Both the position numbers and the translations under genes were made by a program. Shown one piece after another: positions 26,475 to 35,000 of a stretch of DNA of 64,000 bases (the first letter of the stretch is position 1; the number at the start of each line of letters is the position of its first letter). The DNA lies in NCBI RefSeq assembly GCF_000613245.1, contig NZ_HG964938.1, forward strand, positions 994,198 to 1,058,197, read 5' to 3'. The notes beneath the pieces were generated by a model. The model was given only the letters and a program-made list of their open reading frames with translations, had not been told where the DNA came from and did no database searches. Source of the DNA: Mycobacterium asiaticum DSM 44297 (lineage in GTDB: Bacteria; Actinomycetota; Actinomycetes; Mycobacteriales; Mycobacteriaceae).

Positions 26475-27427
26475 GGTGCGGCGAGCACCTCGGATTCCAG
26501 CCGTCGCAGCAACTCTCGCGGCGGGGCGAGCAACTGCGCACTGCCGTGCGCGCGCTTGAAATACAGATGCATGTCGTGTTCCCAGGTGATCGCGATACCG
26601 CCGTGCAGTTGAATGCCTTCGGCGGTCACGACATTCAAAGCCTCGGTCGCGGCCAATCGCGCGGTGGCGGCATTGGTCGGCGTCGGTTGGTCGCAGGCGT
26701 CGTTGACCACGGCTCGTGCCGCGGCGACAGTGACGTACAGGTCGGCCATTCGGTGCTTGAGGGCCTGGAAGCTGCCGATCGGGCGTCCGAACTGCACACG
26801 GTTCTTTGCGTAGTCGACGGTGAGCTCGAGGCAGCGTTCCGCGGCGCCGATCTGCTCGGCGGCCAGCAGAATCGCCGCGGTGTCGGCCAGTCCCGGGTCG
26901 GTGCCGAGCGCCGTCGTCTCCTGCGCCTGCAGGCGGGCCAGCCGGCGGGTCGGGTCCATCGTGGTGACCGGCTCGGCGGTGAACCGGTCCCACCTGCTGA
27001 GCCGGCCGTCGGCGGTGGCGACGACGACGTCGGCGATGTCGCCGTTGACCACGAAGTCGGGATCAAACACCAGTGCGCCGATCGAAGCGCCCTCGGCGAG
27101 CGCCGCCAGCGTCTCGGCGTCGGGCTCGTCGGCGGCCAGCAGGGCCAGTTCTGCGAGCGTGGTGCCGAGCAATGGTGACGGCACCAAGGCACGTCCCAAC
27201 TCCTGCAGCACCACAGCCGCGTCGGCGAGTTCACCACCGGCGCCGCCCAACTCCTCGGGCACCACCAGTGCGGCCGCACCGACCTGCTCACACAGCAGTT
27301 GCCACAGCGCCTCGTCGTACCCGCGTTCGGACTCGATCGCCGCCCGCACGGCAGCCGGATTGGCATGCTTGGTTACCAGGGCGGCCACGGTCTCCCGTAG
27401 CATCTCCCGTTCGTCGGCGGACGTCAT
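26471..27427 (-). CDS. fadE33: Acyl-CoA dehydrogenase subunit FadE33
   Basis: A 318-residue acyl-CoA dehydrogenase-fold protein, the same length as M. tuberculosis FadE33. It carries DYAKNRVQFGRPIGSFQALK and the C-terminal ITWEHDMHLYFKRAHGSA. As with other half-length cholesterol FadE proteins, it is expected to pair with a partner (probably FadE31 or FadE32) in an alpha2beta2 dehydrogenase acting on ring C/D intermediates. ATG 27427 overlaps the fadE32 stop (ATGA). Confidence 0.92.
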   Translation of the reverse strand: MTSADEREMLRETVAALVTKHANPAAVRAAIESERGYDEALWQLLCEQVGAAALVVPEELGGAGGELADAAVVLQELGRALVPSPLLGTTLAELALLAADEPDAETLAALAEGASIGALVFDPDFVVNGDIADVVVATADGRLSRWDRFTAEPVTTMDPTRRLARLQAQETTALGTDPGLADTAAILLAAEQIGAAERCLELTVDYAKNRVQFGRPIGSFQALKHRMADLYVTVAAARAVVNDACDQPTPTNAATARLAATEALNVVTAEGIQLHGGIAITWEHDMHLYFKRAHGSAQLLAPPRELLRRLESEVLAAP

Positions 27428-28359
27428 AGCGCCTCCAATACTCGCCGCCGGTGCGCCTCGGGGGTGCCCCAGGCCGTGCGCAGCGCCTGTACCCGTAGCA
27501 GCAGCAGCGACAGGTCGTGCTCCTGAGTGAAACCGATCGCCCCGTGCGTCTGCAACGCCGAACGCGCGGCCAACAGGCCCGCTTCGCCCGCCGCAACCTT
27601 GGCCGCACTGATGTCTCGCGGCTCCAGCGTCACCGCGGCACCGTGGACCAACGGGCGCGCCAGCTCGACCGCGATGTGCACGTCGGCGAGCTTGTGCTTG
27701 ATCGCCTGGTACGAGCCGATCACCCGGCCGAACTGTGACCGCTGTTTGGCGTATTCGACGCTGCCGGTCAGCAGCGCTTCGGCCGCCCCGACCAGTTGCG
27801 CCGCCGTGGCCAGTACTCCGAAGTCGTAGGCCCGCGCCACGTCGGCCTGCCAGGTTTGTCCCGTAGCCGTCACGTCGTAGAGCGCACGGCTGGGGTCGAC
27901 GGATTCGTGACGGTCACCGAGCTGGGCCTCGCTGACGCCATCCGCTCCGGCCAGCAGCACGAGGCCGGCGGTATCCGCGTTGACGGCCCGGGGGACCTCG
28001 GGCGGCAGGGCGACGCTGACGATCAGTTCGCCGGCCGCCAGGGCGGCCGCGCGATCGTCCTCGCTCAGCAGAACTGGTGCGACGGCGATGGATTCGGTGA
28101 CCGGCCCGGGGACACACCAGTAACCGAGACGCTCGAGGGCAACCACCAGGTCGACCGGTGAGGCGTCCAGGCCATCGAACTTCTCGGGCACGATCAGCGC
28201 TGTGACGCCGAGGTTGGCCAATTGCTCCCAAACCTTCAGCCCGGGTGCGACGTCTCCGGCGGACCAGGCCCGTACGGCGCCGGGCAGGTCGGCGGCACCG
28301 AGCGCAGCGTCGATGCTGGCGGCGAAGTCGCGTTGCTGGGCGTCGAGTGCGAATTCCAT
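27424..28359 (-). CDS. fadE32: Acyl-CoA dehydrogenase subunit FadE32
   Basis: A 311-residue acyl-CoA dehydrogenase-fold protein starting at MEFALDAQQRDFAASIDAAL. It contains EYAKQRSQFGRVIGSYQAIK and ends LQTHGAIGFTQEHDLSLLL. The start ATG shares its first base with the fadE31 stop (TGATG). A longer frame upstream is only read-through inside fadE31. It functions with FadE31/FadE33 in degradation of the HIP-derived rings; the exact substrate assignment is uncertain. Confidence 0.92.
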   Translation of the reverse strand: MEFALDAQQRDFAASIDAALGAADLPGAVRAWSAGDVAPGLKVWEQLANLGVTALIVPEKFDGLDASPVDLVVALERLGYWCVPGPVTESIAVAPVLLSEDDRAAALAAGELIVSVALPPEVPRAVNADTAGLVLLAGADGVSEAQLGDRHESVDPSRALYDVTATGQTWQADVARAYDFGVLATAAQLVGAAEALLTGSVEYAKQRSQFGRVIGSYQAIKHKLADVHIAVELARPLVHGAAVTLEPRDISAAKVAAGEAGLLAARSALQTHGAIGFTQEHDLSLLLLRVQALRTAWGTPEAHRRRVLEAL

Positions 28360-29492
28360 CAGCGCTTCTCCCGGGGCAGGCCGAGCAGTCGTTCGGAAAT
28401 GATGTTGCGCTGTATCTCGTTGGTGCCGGCGTAAATCGGCCCACCGAGGGCGAACAGCAGACCTTCGGCCCACGGCCCGGCCAGTTCAGCGTCCGCGCCG
28501 CGGAGGTCCAGCGCCGTCTGGTGCAACTGCACGTCCAGGTCGGACCAGAACACCTTTGTGACCGACGATTCCGCGCCCAGCTCGCCGCCGTTGGCAAGTC
28601 GGGTGACGGTACCGAACGTCTGCAATCGATACGCCTGCGCCTTGATCCATCCGTCGGCGACCCGCTCGGCGAACTCCGGCGGGGAGCCGCTGTCTTTCCA
28701 GAGCCGCACCAGTCGTTCGGCCGCGGCGAGGAAGCGGGCGGGGCTGCGCAGCGACATGCCCCGCTCGTTGCTCGAGGTGCTCATGGCTGCGCGCCAGCCC
28801 TCGTTGGGGGTGCCGATCACGTCCTCGTCGGGTACGAAGACGTCGTCGAGGAAGATCTCACCGAAACCGGTGTCGCCGCCGAGCTGGACGATCGGTCGCA
28901 CCGTGACGCCTTTGGCTTTGAGGTCGAACATGAAATACGTCAGCCCGTTGTGGCGTTGCGCGGACGGGTCGGACCGGAACAGCCCGAAACCCATGTCTGC
29001 GAACGGTGCTCGCGAACTCCAGATCTTCTGGCCGTTGAGCAGCCAGCCGCCGTCGGTCTTCGTGGCGGTGGACCGCAGCGAGGCCAGGTCGCTGCCGGAT
29101 TCCGGCTCCGACCAGGCCTGGGCCCAGATCTGTTCCCCGCTGGCCATTTTCAACAGGATCCGGTCGAGCTGTTCCTCGGTGCCGTGCGCGAACAAGGTCG
29201 GCGCCAGCATGGATGTACCGTTGGCGCTGGCCCGGCCGGGGGCACCGGCGCGGAAGTATTCCTCCTCGTACACCACCCAGTGCAGCAGGGGCGCGTCCCG
29301 GCCACCGTACTTGCGCGGCCAGGTGATTACCGACAGGCCCGCGTCGAACAGCACCTTGTCCCAAACCCGGTGCTGGGCAAACCCTTCGGCGTTGTCGTAG
29401 GACTTCGTAGGGATCGAGTCCCGGTTGGCCGCCAGGAATTCGCGCACCTCGGCCTGGAATGCGAGCGTCGCTTCATCGAGCGTCAGGTCCAT
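28359..29492 (-). CDS. fadE31: Acyl-CoA dehydrogenase FadE31
   Basis: A 377-residue acyl-CoA dehydrogenase, the M. tuberculosis length. Motifs: WSEPESGSDLASLRSTATK, WLLNGQKIWSSRAPFADMG and the C-terminal IYAGTNEIQRNIISERLLGL. ATG 29492 overlaps the last 10 nt of fadD3, so the two genes are translationally linked. It is the FAD-binding partner type for the shorter FadE32/FadE33 proteins in heteromeric cholesterol dehydrogenases. Confidence 0.93.
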   Translation of the reverse strand: MDLTLDEATLAFQAEVREFLAANRDSIPTKSYDNAEGFAQHRVWDKVLFDAGLSVITWPRKYGGRDAPLLHWVVYEEEYFRAGAPGRASANGTSMLAPTLFAHGTEEQLDRILLKMASGEQIWAQAWSEPESGSDLASLRSTATKTDGGWLLNGQKIWSSRAPFADMGFGLFRSDPSAQRHNGLTYFMFDLKAKGVTVRPIVQLGGDTGFGEIFLDDVFVPDEDVIGTPNEGWRAAMSTSSNERGMSLRSPARFLAAAERLVRLWKDSGSPPEFAERVADGWIKAQAYRLQTFGTVTRLANGGELGAESSVTKVFWSDLDVQLHQTALDLRGADAELAGPWAEGLLFALGGPIYAGTNEIQRNIISERLLGLPREKR

Positions 29493-31024
29493 TTGGAATC
29501 GATCTCCCGCAGTTGTGGTTTGACCACCTTACCGCCGGCATTGCGCGGCAACGTGTCGACGAATCGCACCGAGCGCGGCGTCTTGAAGTTCGCCAAATGC
29601 TCACGGGTATAGGCGATCACCGATGCCTCGTCGAGATCGGCCCCCGGGCGCGTGACCACGAATGCCCGGCCGACCTCACCGAGCCGATCGTCGGGTACGC
29701 CGATCACCGCGGCGTCTGCTACACCGTCCATCCGGGCCAGCACCTGTTCGATCTCGGCGGGATAGACATTGAAACCGCCGCAGATGTACATGTCCTTGAG
29801 CCGATCGGTGATTCGCAGGTTTCCGTTGGCGTCGACGGTGCCGATATCGCCGGTGTGCAGCCAGCCGTCGGAATCGATTGCGGCAGCGGTGGCTTCGGGA
29901 TCGTCAAGGTAGCCCAGCATGACATTCGGGCCGCGCAGCAAAACTTCGCCCGTTTCGGCGATACGCAATTCGAAGTCGGCGAATGGGCGTCCGCAGGTGG
30001 TCGCCACCGTCACCGCGTCGTCCTCGGGCCGGCATGCCGTTCCCATGCCGTTGGCCTCGGTCAGCCCGTAGGCGGTCAGCACGATGTCGATATCGAGTTC
30101 GGACTGCATGCGTTCCACCAGCACCACCGGCACCGTCGCTGCACCCGTCACCGCGAACCTCAACGAACTCAGGTCGTACTCGCTGCGGGCGGGGTGGTCC
30201 AGCAGGGTCTGATAAATGGTCGGGGGTCCGGGCAGCACGGTGATGCGGTGCTGTTCGATCGCCTGCAGGGCGCGCAGTGGGTCGAACGTCAGATGCGGGA
30301 TCAACGTGGCCCCGGTTTGCAGGCACGCCAGGATGCCGGCCTTATAGCCGAAGTTGTGGAAGAACGGGTTGATGCACAGATAGCGGTCGGAGCTGGTGAT
30401 TTTGCCGTTGGCCGCCCAGGCCGCCGAGGCCGCCAGCGACTGCCGATGCGCGCACAGCACGCCCTTGCTGCGCCCAGTGGTGCCCGAGGTGAACAGGATG
30501 TCGCTGAGGTCGTCGGGGGACACGGCGGCTGCGCGGGCGTGAACTGCGCCCAGGTCCGCGCCCCGCGAGATGAAGTCGTCCCACGTCCCTTGGACAGGAT
30601 CGTCGGCTTCGATCGGGATCCGGACGATATGGCGCAACGCCGGCAACGCGGCACGGTCCAGGTCCGCGGCGCGGTCGTTGCCCAGGAACCGGCCGGCCGC
30701 GAAAAGCACCGGCGCTGCGGTGCGGGCCAGGATGTCGGCTGCTTCGGAGGCGGTGTAACGCGTGTTCAGCGGCACCATCGTGGCGCCCGCGTGATGGATG
30801 GCCAGGCAGGCCACCACCCAGTGCCAGGTGTTCGGCGACCAGATCGCCACCCGGTCTTTCGGCTCGACGCCGAGCGCGATCAATGCGGCTGCGGCCCGGT
30901 GCACTTCGTCGCGCAGGGCGGTCGCGGTGAAAGTCCGATCGTCGGTGATCAGGGCGTCATGGTCGGGATGTAGTTGCGCGAGACGGTCCAGCGCCGCCGG
31001 CACGGTGCGCGGATCGGTGGTCAC
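29483..31024 (-). CDS. fadD3: FadD3, HIP-CoA synthetase
   Basis: ATP-dependent acyl-CoA synthetase that activates HIP, the bicyclic remnant of rings C and D, to HIP-CoA, the KstR2 effector. It has 513 residues with AMP-binding motifs LFTSGTTGRSKGVL (P-loop), YGLTEANGMG, GWLHTGDIGTVDANG and the C-terminal Lys in NAGGKVVKPQLRE. The start is GTG 31024 (TTDPRTVPAALDRLAQ), with GAGGAG 6 nt upstream; the longer frame that runs beyond it is non-homologous. It is the first gene of the minus-strand KstR2 operon, divergent from fadE30 across a KstR2 box. Confidence 0.95.
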   Translation of the reverse strand: MTTDPRTVPAALDRLAQLHPDHDALITDDRTFTATALRDEVHRAAAALIALGVEPKDRVAIWSPNTWHWVVACLAIHHAGATMVPLNTRYTASEAADILARTAAPVLFAAGRFLGNDRAADLDRAALPALRHIVRIPIEADDPVQGTWDDFISRGADLGAVHARAAAVSPDDLSDILFTSGTTGRSKGVLCAHRQSLAASAAWAANGKITSSDRYLCINPFFHNFGYKAGILACLQTGATLIPHLTFDPLRALQAIEQHRITVLPGPPTIYQTLLDHPARSEYDLSSLRFAVTGAATVPVVLVERMQSELDIDIVLTAYGLTEANGMGTACRPEDDAVTVATTCGRPFADFELRIAETGEVLLRGPNVMLGYLDDPEATAAAIDSDGWLHTGDIGTVDANGNLRITDRLKDMYICGGFNVYPAEIEQVLARMDGVADAAVIGVPDDRLGEVGRAFVVTRPGADLDEASVIAYTREHLANFKTPRSVRFVDTLPRNAGGKVVKPQLREIDSKWT

Positions 31025-31054
31025 TGATACTCCTCGGCCAGATGCTCCTAACAA

Positions 31055-31068
31055 AGCAAGTGCTTGGT
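31055..31068. promoter_or_regulatory. KstR2 operator between fadD3 and fadE30
   Basis: AGCAAGTGCTTGGT fits the KstR2 consensus AnCAAGnnCTTGnT at all fixed positions. It lies 30 nt from the fadD3 GTG and 17 nt before the fadE30 ATG, so one bound dimer could block both divergent promoters. Confidence 0.9.
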
Positions 31069-31085
31069 AGGTTAGCCTACAGGTT

Positions 31086-32234
31086 ATGCAGGACGTCGAA
31101 GAGTTCCGGGCCGAGGTCCGTGGCTGGCTCGCCGACAATCTGGTCGGTGAATTCGCAGCTCTCAAGGGTCTTGGTGGCCCCGGGCGCGAACACGAGGCGT
31201 TCGAAGAACGTCGGGCGTGGAACCAGCACCTGGCGGCTGCGGGGCTGACGTGCCTGGGTTGGCCGGTCGAGCACGGGGGGCGCGGACTGTCGGTCGCGCA
31301 CCGGGTCGCGTTCTATGAGGAGTACGCCCTGGCCGACGCCCCGGACAAGGTCAACCACTTCGGCGAAGAGCTGCTCGGTCCGACGCTGATCGCGTTCGGC
31401 ACCCCTGAACAACAGCAGCGGTTCCTGCCGCGGATCCTCGACGTCACCGAACTGTGGTGTCAGGGCTACTCGGAACCGGGCGCCGGCAGCGACCTGGCCA
31501 ACGTCGCCACCACCGCCGAACTCGACGGTGACGAGTGGGTGATCAACGGCCAGAAGGTGTGGACGTCGTTGGCGCATCTGTCGCAATGGTGCTTCGTGGT
31601 GGCGCGTACTGAGAAGGGTTCCAAGCGCCATGCCGGGTTGTCGTATCTGCTTGTGCCGCTGGATCAACCGGGGGTGCAGGTGCGGCCGATCGTGCAGATC
31701 ACCGGTACCGCCGAGTTCAACGAGGTGTTCTTCGACGATGCGCGCACCGATGCTTCGCTGGTGGTCGGGCAGCCGGGCGATGGCTGGCGGGTGGCGATGG
31801 GGACGTTGACGTTCGAGCGAGGCGTCTCAACGCTGGGCCAGCAGATCGTTTATGCCCGTGAACTTTCGAATCTGGCCAAGCTCGCGCAGCGGACCGGTGC
31901 CGCTGACGATCCGTTCATCAGGGAGCGGCTGACCCGCGCGTGGACGGGGCTGCGCGCGATGCGGTCCTACGCCCTGGCAACCATGGATGTCGAGCAGCCC
32001 GGTCAGGACAACGTCTCAAAGCTGTTGTGGGCGAACTGGCATCGCAGTCTGGGCGAGTTGGCCATGGAGGTGCTGGGCAAGTCTGGCCTGACCCTGACCG
32101 ACGGCGAGTTCGACGAATGGCAGCGGCTGTATCTGTTCACCCGCGCTGACACGATTTACGGCGGATCCAACGAAATCCAGCGCAACATCATCGCCGAGCG
32201 GGTGCTCGGTTTGCCGAGGGAGGTCAAAGGGTGA
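31086..32234 (+). CDS. fadE30: Acyl-CoA dehydrogenase FadE30
   Basis: A 382-residue acyl-CoA dehydrogenase. In the HIP pathway its orthologue starts beta-oxidation of the propionyl side chain of 5-OH-HIP-CoA. Motifs: YSEPGAGSDLANVATTAEL, WVINGQKVWTSLAHLSQW and the C-terminal IYGGSNEIQRNIIAERVLGL. ATG 31086 lies just 17 nt after the KstR2 box, so any leader is short. The TGA overlaps the ipdF GTG (GTGA). Confidence 0.94.
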   Translation: MQDVEEFRAEVRGWLADNLVGEFAALKGLGGPGREHEAFEERRAWNQHLAAAGLTCLGWPVEHGGRGLSVAHRVAFYEEYALADAPDKVNHFGEELLGPTLIAFGTPEQQQRFLPRILDVTELWCQGYSEPGAGSDLANVATTAELDGDEWVINGQKVWTSLAHLSQWCFVVARTEKGSKRHAGLSYLLVPLDQPGVQVRPIVQITGTAEFNEVFFDDARTDASLVVGQPGDGWRVAMGTLTFERGVSTLGQQIVYARELSNLAKLAQRTGAADDPFIRERLTRAWTGLRAMRSYALATMDVEQPGQDNVSKLLWANWHRSLGELAMEVLGKSGLTLTDGEFDEWQRLYLFTRADTIYGGSNEIQRNIIAERVLGLPREVKG

Positions 32235-33019
32235 GCTTGTCCGAAGCGCCCAAAGAGATTGCCGGACACGGTCTTCTGGAAGGCAAGGTGGTTGTGGTGA
32301 CGGCCGCGGCGGGCACCGGCATCGGTTCGGCAACCGCCCGCCGCGCCTTGGCCGAGGGTGCCGACGTGTTGGTTTCGGATCACCATGAACGACGATTGGG
32401 CGAGACAGCGGCGGAGCTTGCTGCGCTGGGGCTGGGCCGGGTGGAGAGCGTGGTGTGTGACGTGACGTCTACCGCGCAGGTGGACGCCCTGATCCAGTCG
32501 ACGACGGCGCGGTTGGGCCGGTTGGACGTGTTGGTCAACAATGCCGGTTTGGGTGGGCAGACGCCGGTGGCGGACATGACCGACGAGGAGTGGGACCGGG
32601 TGCTTGACGTCTCGCTGACGTCGGTCTTCCGGGCAACCCGCGCGGCGCTGCGGTACTTCCGGGACGCTTCCCACGGCGGCGTGATCGTCAACAACGCCAG
32701 CGTGCTGGGCTGGCGGGCTCAGCACTCGCAGTCGCATTATGCGGCGGCCAAGGCCGGGGTGATGGCATTAACCCGTTGCAGCGCAATCGAAGCCGCCGAG
32801 TACGGGGTGCGGATCAACGCCGTCTCACCCAGCATCGCCCGGCACAAGTTCCTGGACAAGACTTCCTCGCCCGAACTGCTGGACCGCCTTTCGGCGGGCG
32901 AGGCATTCGGACGCGCCGCCGAGCCGTGGGAGGTGGCGGCCACCATCGCGTTCCTGGCCAGCGACTACTCGAGTTACCTGACTGGAGAAGTGATTTCGGT
33001 TTCCAGTCAGCACCCGTGA
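32231..33019 (+). CDS. ipdF: IpdF, short-chain dehydrogenase of the HIP pathway
   Basis: Short-chain dehydrogenase/reductase of 262 residues, the M. tuberculosis Rv3559c length. It acts on the 5-hydroxyl of the ring C/D CoA intermediates. A Rossmann motif (VVTAAAGTGIGSATAR, about 21-36), NNAG (LVNNAGLGG), and the catalytic Ser and YxxxK in SQSHYAAAKAG are visible. GTG 32231 overlaps the fadE30 stop. Palindrome B3 starts 15 nt after its stop codon. Confidence 0.93.
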   Translation: MSLSEAPKEIAGHGLLEGKVVVVTAAAGTGIGSATARRALAEGADVLVSDHHERRLGETAAELAALGLGRVESVVCDVTSTAQVDALIQSTTARLGRLDVLVNNAGLGGQTPVADMTDEEWDRVLDVSLTSVFRATRAALRYFRDASHGGVIVNNASVLGWRAQHSQSHYAAAKAGVMALTRCSAIEAAEYGVRINAVSPSIARHKFLDKTSSPELLDRLSAGEAFGRAAEPWEVAATIAFLASDYSSYLTGEVISVSSQHP

Positions 33020-33034
33020 TTTTGGGTGGGCCGC

Positions 33035-33090
33035 CGAGCGTGAACTAGGCGACAGCTGACCGGCGTGTCGCGTCGTAGAGCGCACACTCG
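33035..33090. repeat. Solo palindromic element B3 (no DUF559 gene)
   Basis: A 56-nt element with terminal inverted repeats CGAGCGTG...CACACTCG and the internal block GGCGTGTCGCGTCG. It aligns without gaps to B1 at 40824-40879 (42 of 56 identical) and shares the block with B2. It follows the ipdF stop by 15 nt and has no DUF559 gene beside it. Confidence 0.8.
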
Positions 33091-33128
33091 GCGGGCTCGC
33101 TATCAGAGCAATCGGCCGAGGCTGGCTA

Positions 33129-34832
33129 TCAGGTCAGCTCTTGGAGTAGCCGGGTGATGCTGAAGAAGCCCGTCAAGAGTGACCCATTGTTGAAAAAGCC
33201 AGAGTTGAACCCAGCAAGCGTGGGTCCGCCAAGGCTGGTCGGTACGCCGGTATTGAAAAAGCCCGATCCCATTCCGGTTATGGTGAAGGCGCCGGTGGTA
33301 CCGCTCGCGGAGTTGAAGAAGCCCGACATGTACCCATTAATTACAGTCCCGTCGGTCGCCCTGTTATAAAAGCCGGACATGTTCTCACCGATATTCCCGA
33401 TGCCGGAGCTGGTGGCGCCGCTGTCGGTAGTGAATCCGAAGCCGGTGTTGAAGCTGCCGGAATTGAAGAAGCCGGTGTTGGTGATGCCGGAATTGCCGTC
33501 GAAGGTGTTGAACCCGCCGGAGTTGTCCATGCCCGTGTTCTGCGGGCCGCTATTGAAAAGCCCGGTGTTGGTGGCACCCGTATTTCCAATACCGGTGTTC
33601 AGCCCGCCGGTATTGCCGAAGCCGAAGTTCCCTTCGCCACTGTTGCCGAGGCCGAAGTTGCCGAAGCCGCTGTTCCCGATGCCGATCCCCTGTAGCTTGC
33701 CTACGTCCGGCGAGGCAGGCAAGTGAGCGCCCGAGTTGAAGATGCCGACGTTGCCGTCGCCGGAGTTGAAGAAGCCGATGTTGCCGTTGCCCGAATTGCC
33801 GAAGCCGATATTGTTGATGCCTTCGTTGAAACCGGTGAAATGGAACGTTCCCGTCGTTCGGTCGAGGTAGGCGTTGCCGATACCGGCCAGGTTATTTCCG
33901 GTAAGGCCGAAGCCAATGTTGTTGTTACCGGTATTACCGGCGCCCTGATTCCCGTTGCCGCTGTTGCCGATGCCGAAGTTGTTATTACCGGCATTGCCCA
34001 GTCCAATGTTGTTATTCCCGGGGGATTGCACGAGTCCACTATTGCCCAAACCGCTATTGCCCAGACCGATGTTGCCGTCACCGCGATTGCCGGCACCGAA
34101 GTTGCCCGCGCCCCAGTTGCCGCTGCCGATGTTGCTGTTGCCGTTATTGCCGCCACCGAAGTTGCTGTTGCCGGTGTTGCCATTACCGAGGTTGCCGCTG
34201 CCGGTGTTGCCGTTGCCGATGTTGCCGCCGCCCTGGTTACCGATACCGAAGTTCGGGTCACCGGGCGCGGCGGGGCCGATTCCGCCGAAAAGCTGTCCGA
34301 TGCCGGGCAGGCCCTGAAGGGTTTGCTGCCACGAGGAGAGCTGCGCTGCGGCGGCCGAGGCTCCGCCGTGGTAGCCGAACATCGCGGCAACGTCGGCGGC
34401 CCAGAACTCCTCGTAGATGCTTTCGGCGGCGGCGATCGCTGGGGCGTTAAGGCCCAGCAAGTTTGAGCGAACCAGGTTGAGGAAGATCTGCCGGTTGGCG
34501 GCGACGATCTCCGGGTGGATGGTGGCGGCCTTGGCCGCCTCGAAGGCACCTGCTACGGCCTGGGCCTGGCTGGAGGCGCTCAACGCGCGCGCGGACGCGG
34601 CCTCCAGAAAGGCGGCATACGGCGCCGCGGCTGCGGACATGGCTTTGGCTGCCGGGCCCTGCCAGGCCTGCCCCGCCAGATTCGAGGTCACCGAGGCGAA
34701 CGAGCTTGCCGCTGAACCCAACTCCTCGGCCAGCCCCGACCAGGCCGCCGAGGCCTGCAGCATGGGAGCTGAGCCCGCGCCCAGGAACATTCGCAAAGAA
34801 TTGATCTCTGGTGGGAGTAGCGAAAAGTTCAT
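33129..34832 (-). CDS. PPE-MPTR protein (PPE64 position), copy 1
   Basis: A 567-residue PPE-family protein: an N-terminal PPE domain (MNFSLLPPEINSLRMFLGAG, residues about 1-165, helical with the conserved WQG near residue 57) and a linker (LQGLPGIGQLFGGIG). A long C-terminal array of Asn-Gly pentapeptides (NxGxGNxG, residues about 200-540) follows. PPE proteins are exported by ESX systems; the MPTR tail suggests a surface-exposed protein. No PE partner is adjacent. The first 200 residues are nearly the same as those of the gene at 37138-38844. It corresponds in position to M. tuberculosis PPE64 between ipdF and kstR2. Confidence 0.9.
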   Translation of the reverse strand: MNFSLLPPEINSLRMFLGAGSAPMLQASAAWSGLAEELGSAASSFASVTSNLAGQAWQGPAAKAMSAAAAPYAAFLEAASARALSASSQAQAVAGAFEAAKAATIHPEIVAANRQIFLNLVRSNLLGLNAPAIAAAESIYEEFWAADVAAMFGYHGGASAAAAQLSSWQQTLQGLPGIGQLFGGIGPAAPGDPNFGIGNQGGGNIGNGNTGSGNLGNGNTGNSNFGGGNNGNSNIGSGNWGAGNFGAGNRGDGNIGLGNSGLGNSGLVQSPGNNNIGLGNAGNNNFGIGNSGNGNQGAGNTGNNNIGFGLTGNNLAGIGNAYLDRTTGTFHFTGFNEGINNIGFGNSGNGNIGFFNSGDGNVGIFNSGAHLPASPDVGKLQGIGIGNSGFGNFGLGNSGEGNFGFGNTGGLNTGIGNTGATNTGLFNSGPQNTGMDNSGGFNTFDGNSGITNTGFFNSGSFNTGFGFTTDSGATSSGIGNIGENMSGFYNRATDGTVINGYMSGFFNSASGTTGAFTITGMGSGFFNTGVPTSLGGPTLAGFNSGFFNNGSLLTGFFSITRLLQELT

Positions 34833-35000
34833 GGCGCAACCTCCGGCATTGGATGCCCACAGTGGGCAAACCGTGAATGTCAGAGACCATACGTTGAAGA
34901 CCGCACTTGGTGTGCTGTTTTACGGAATAAGGGGTCGGAGCATATGCTCTGCCCGCAAACCGGGTGACGGTGCCAGGACGCCTCCGGTCCCGAACTGGTT

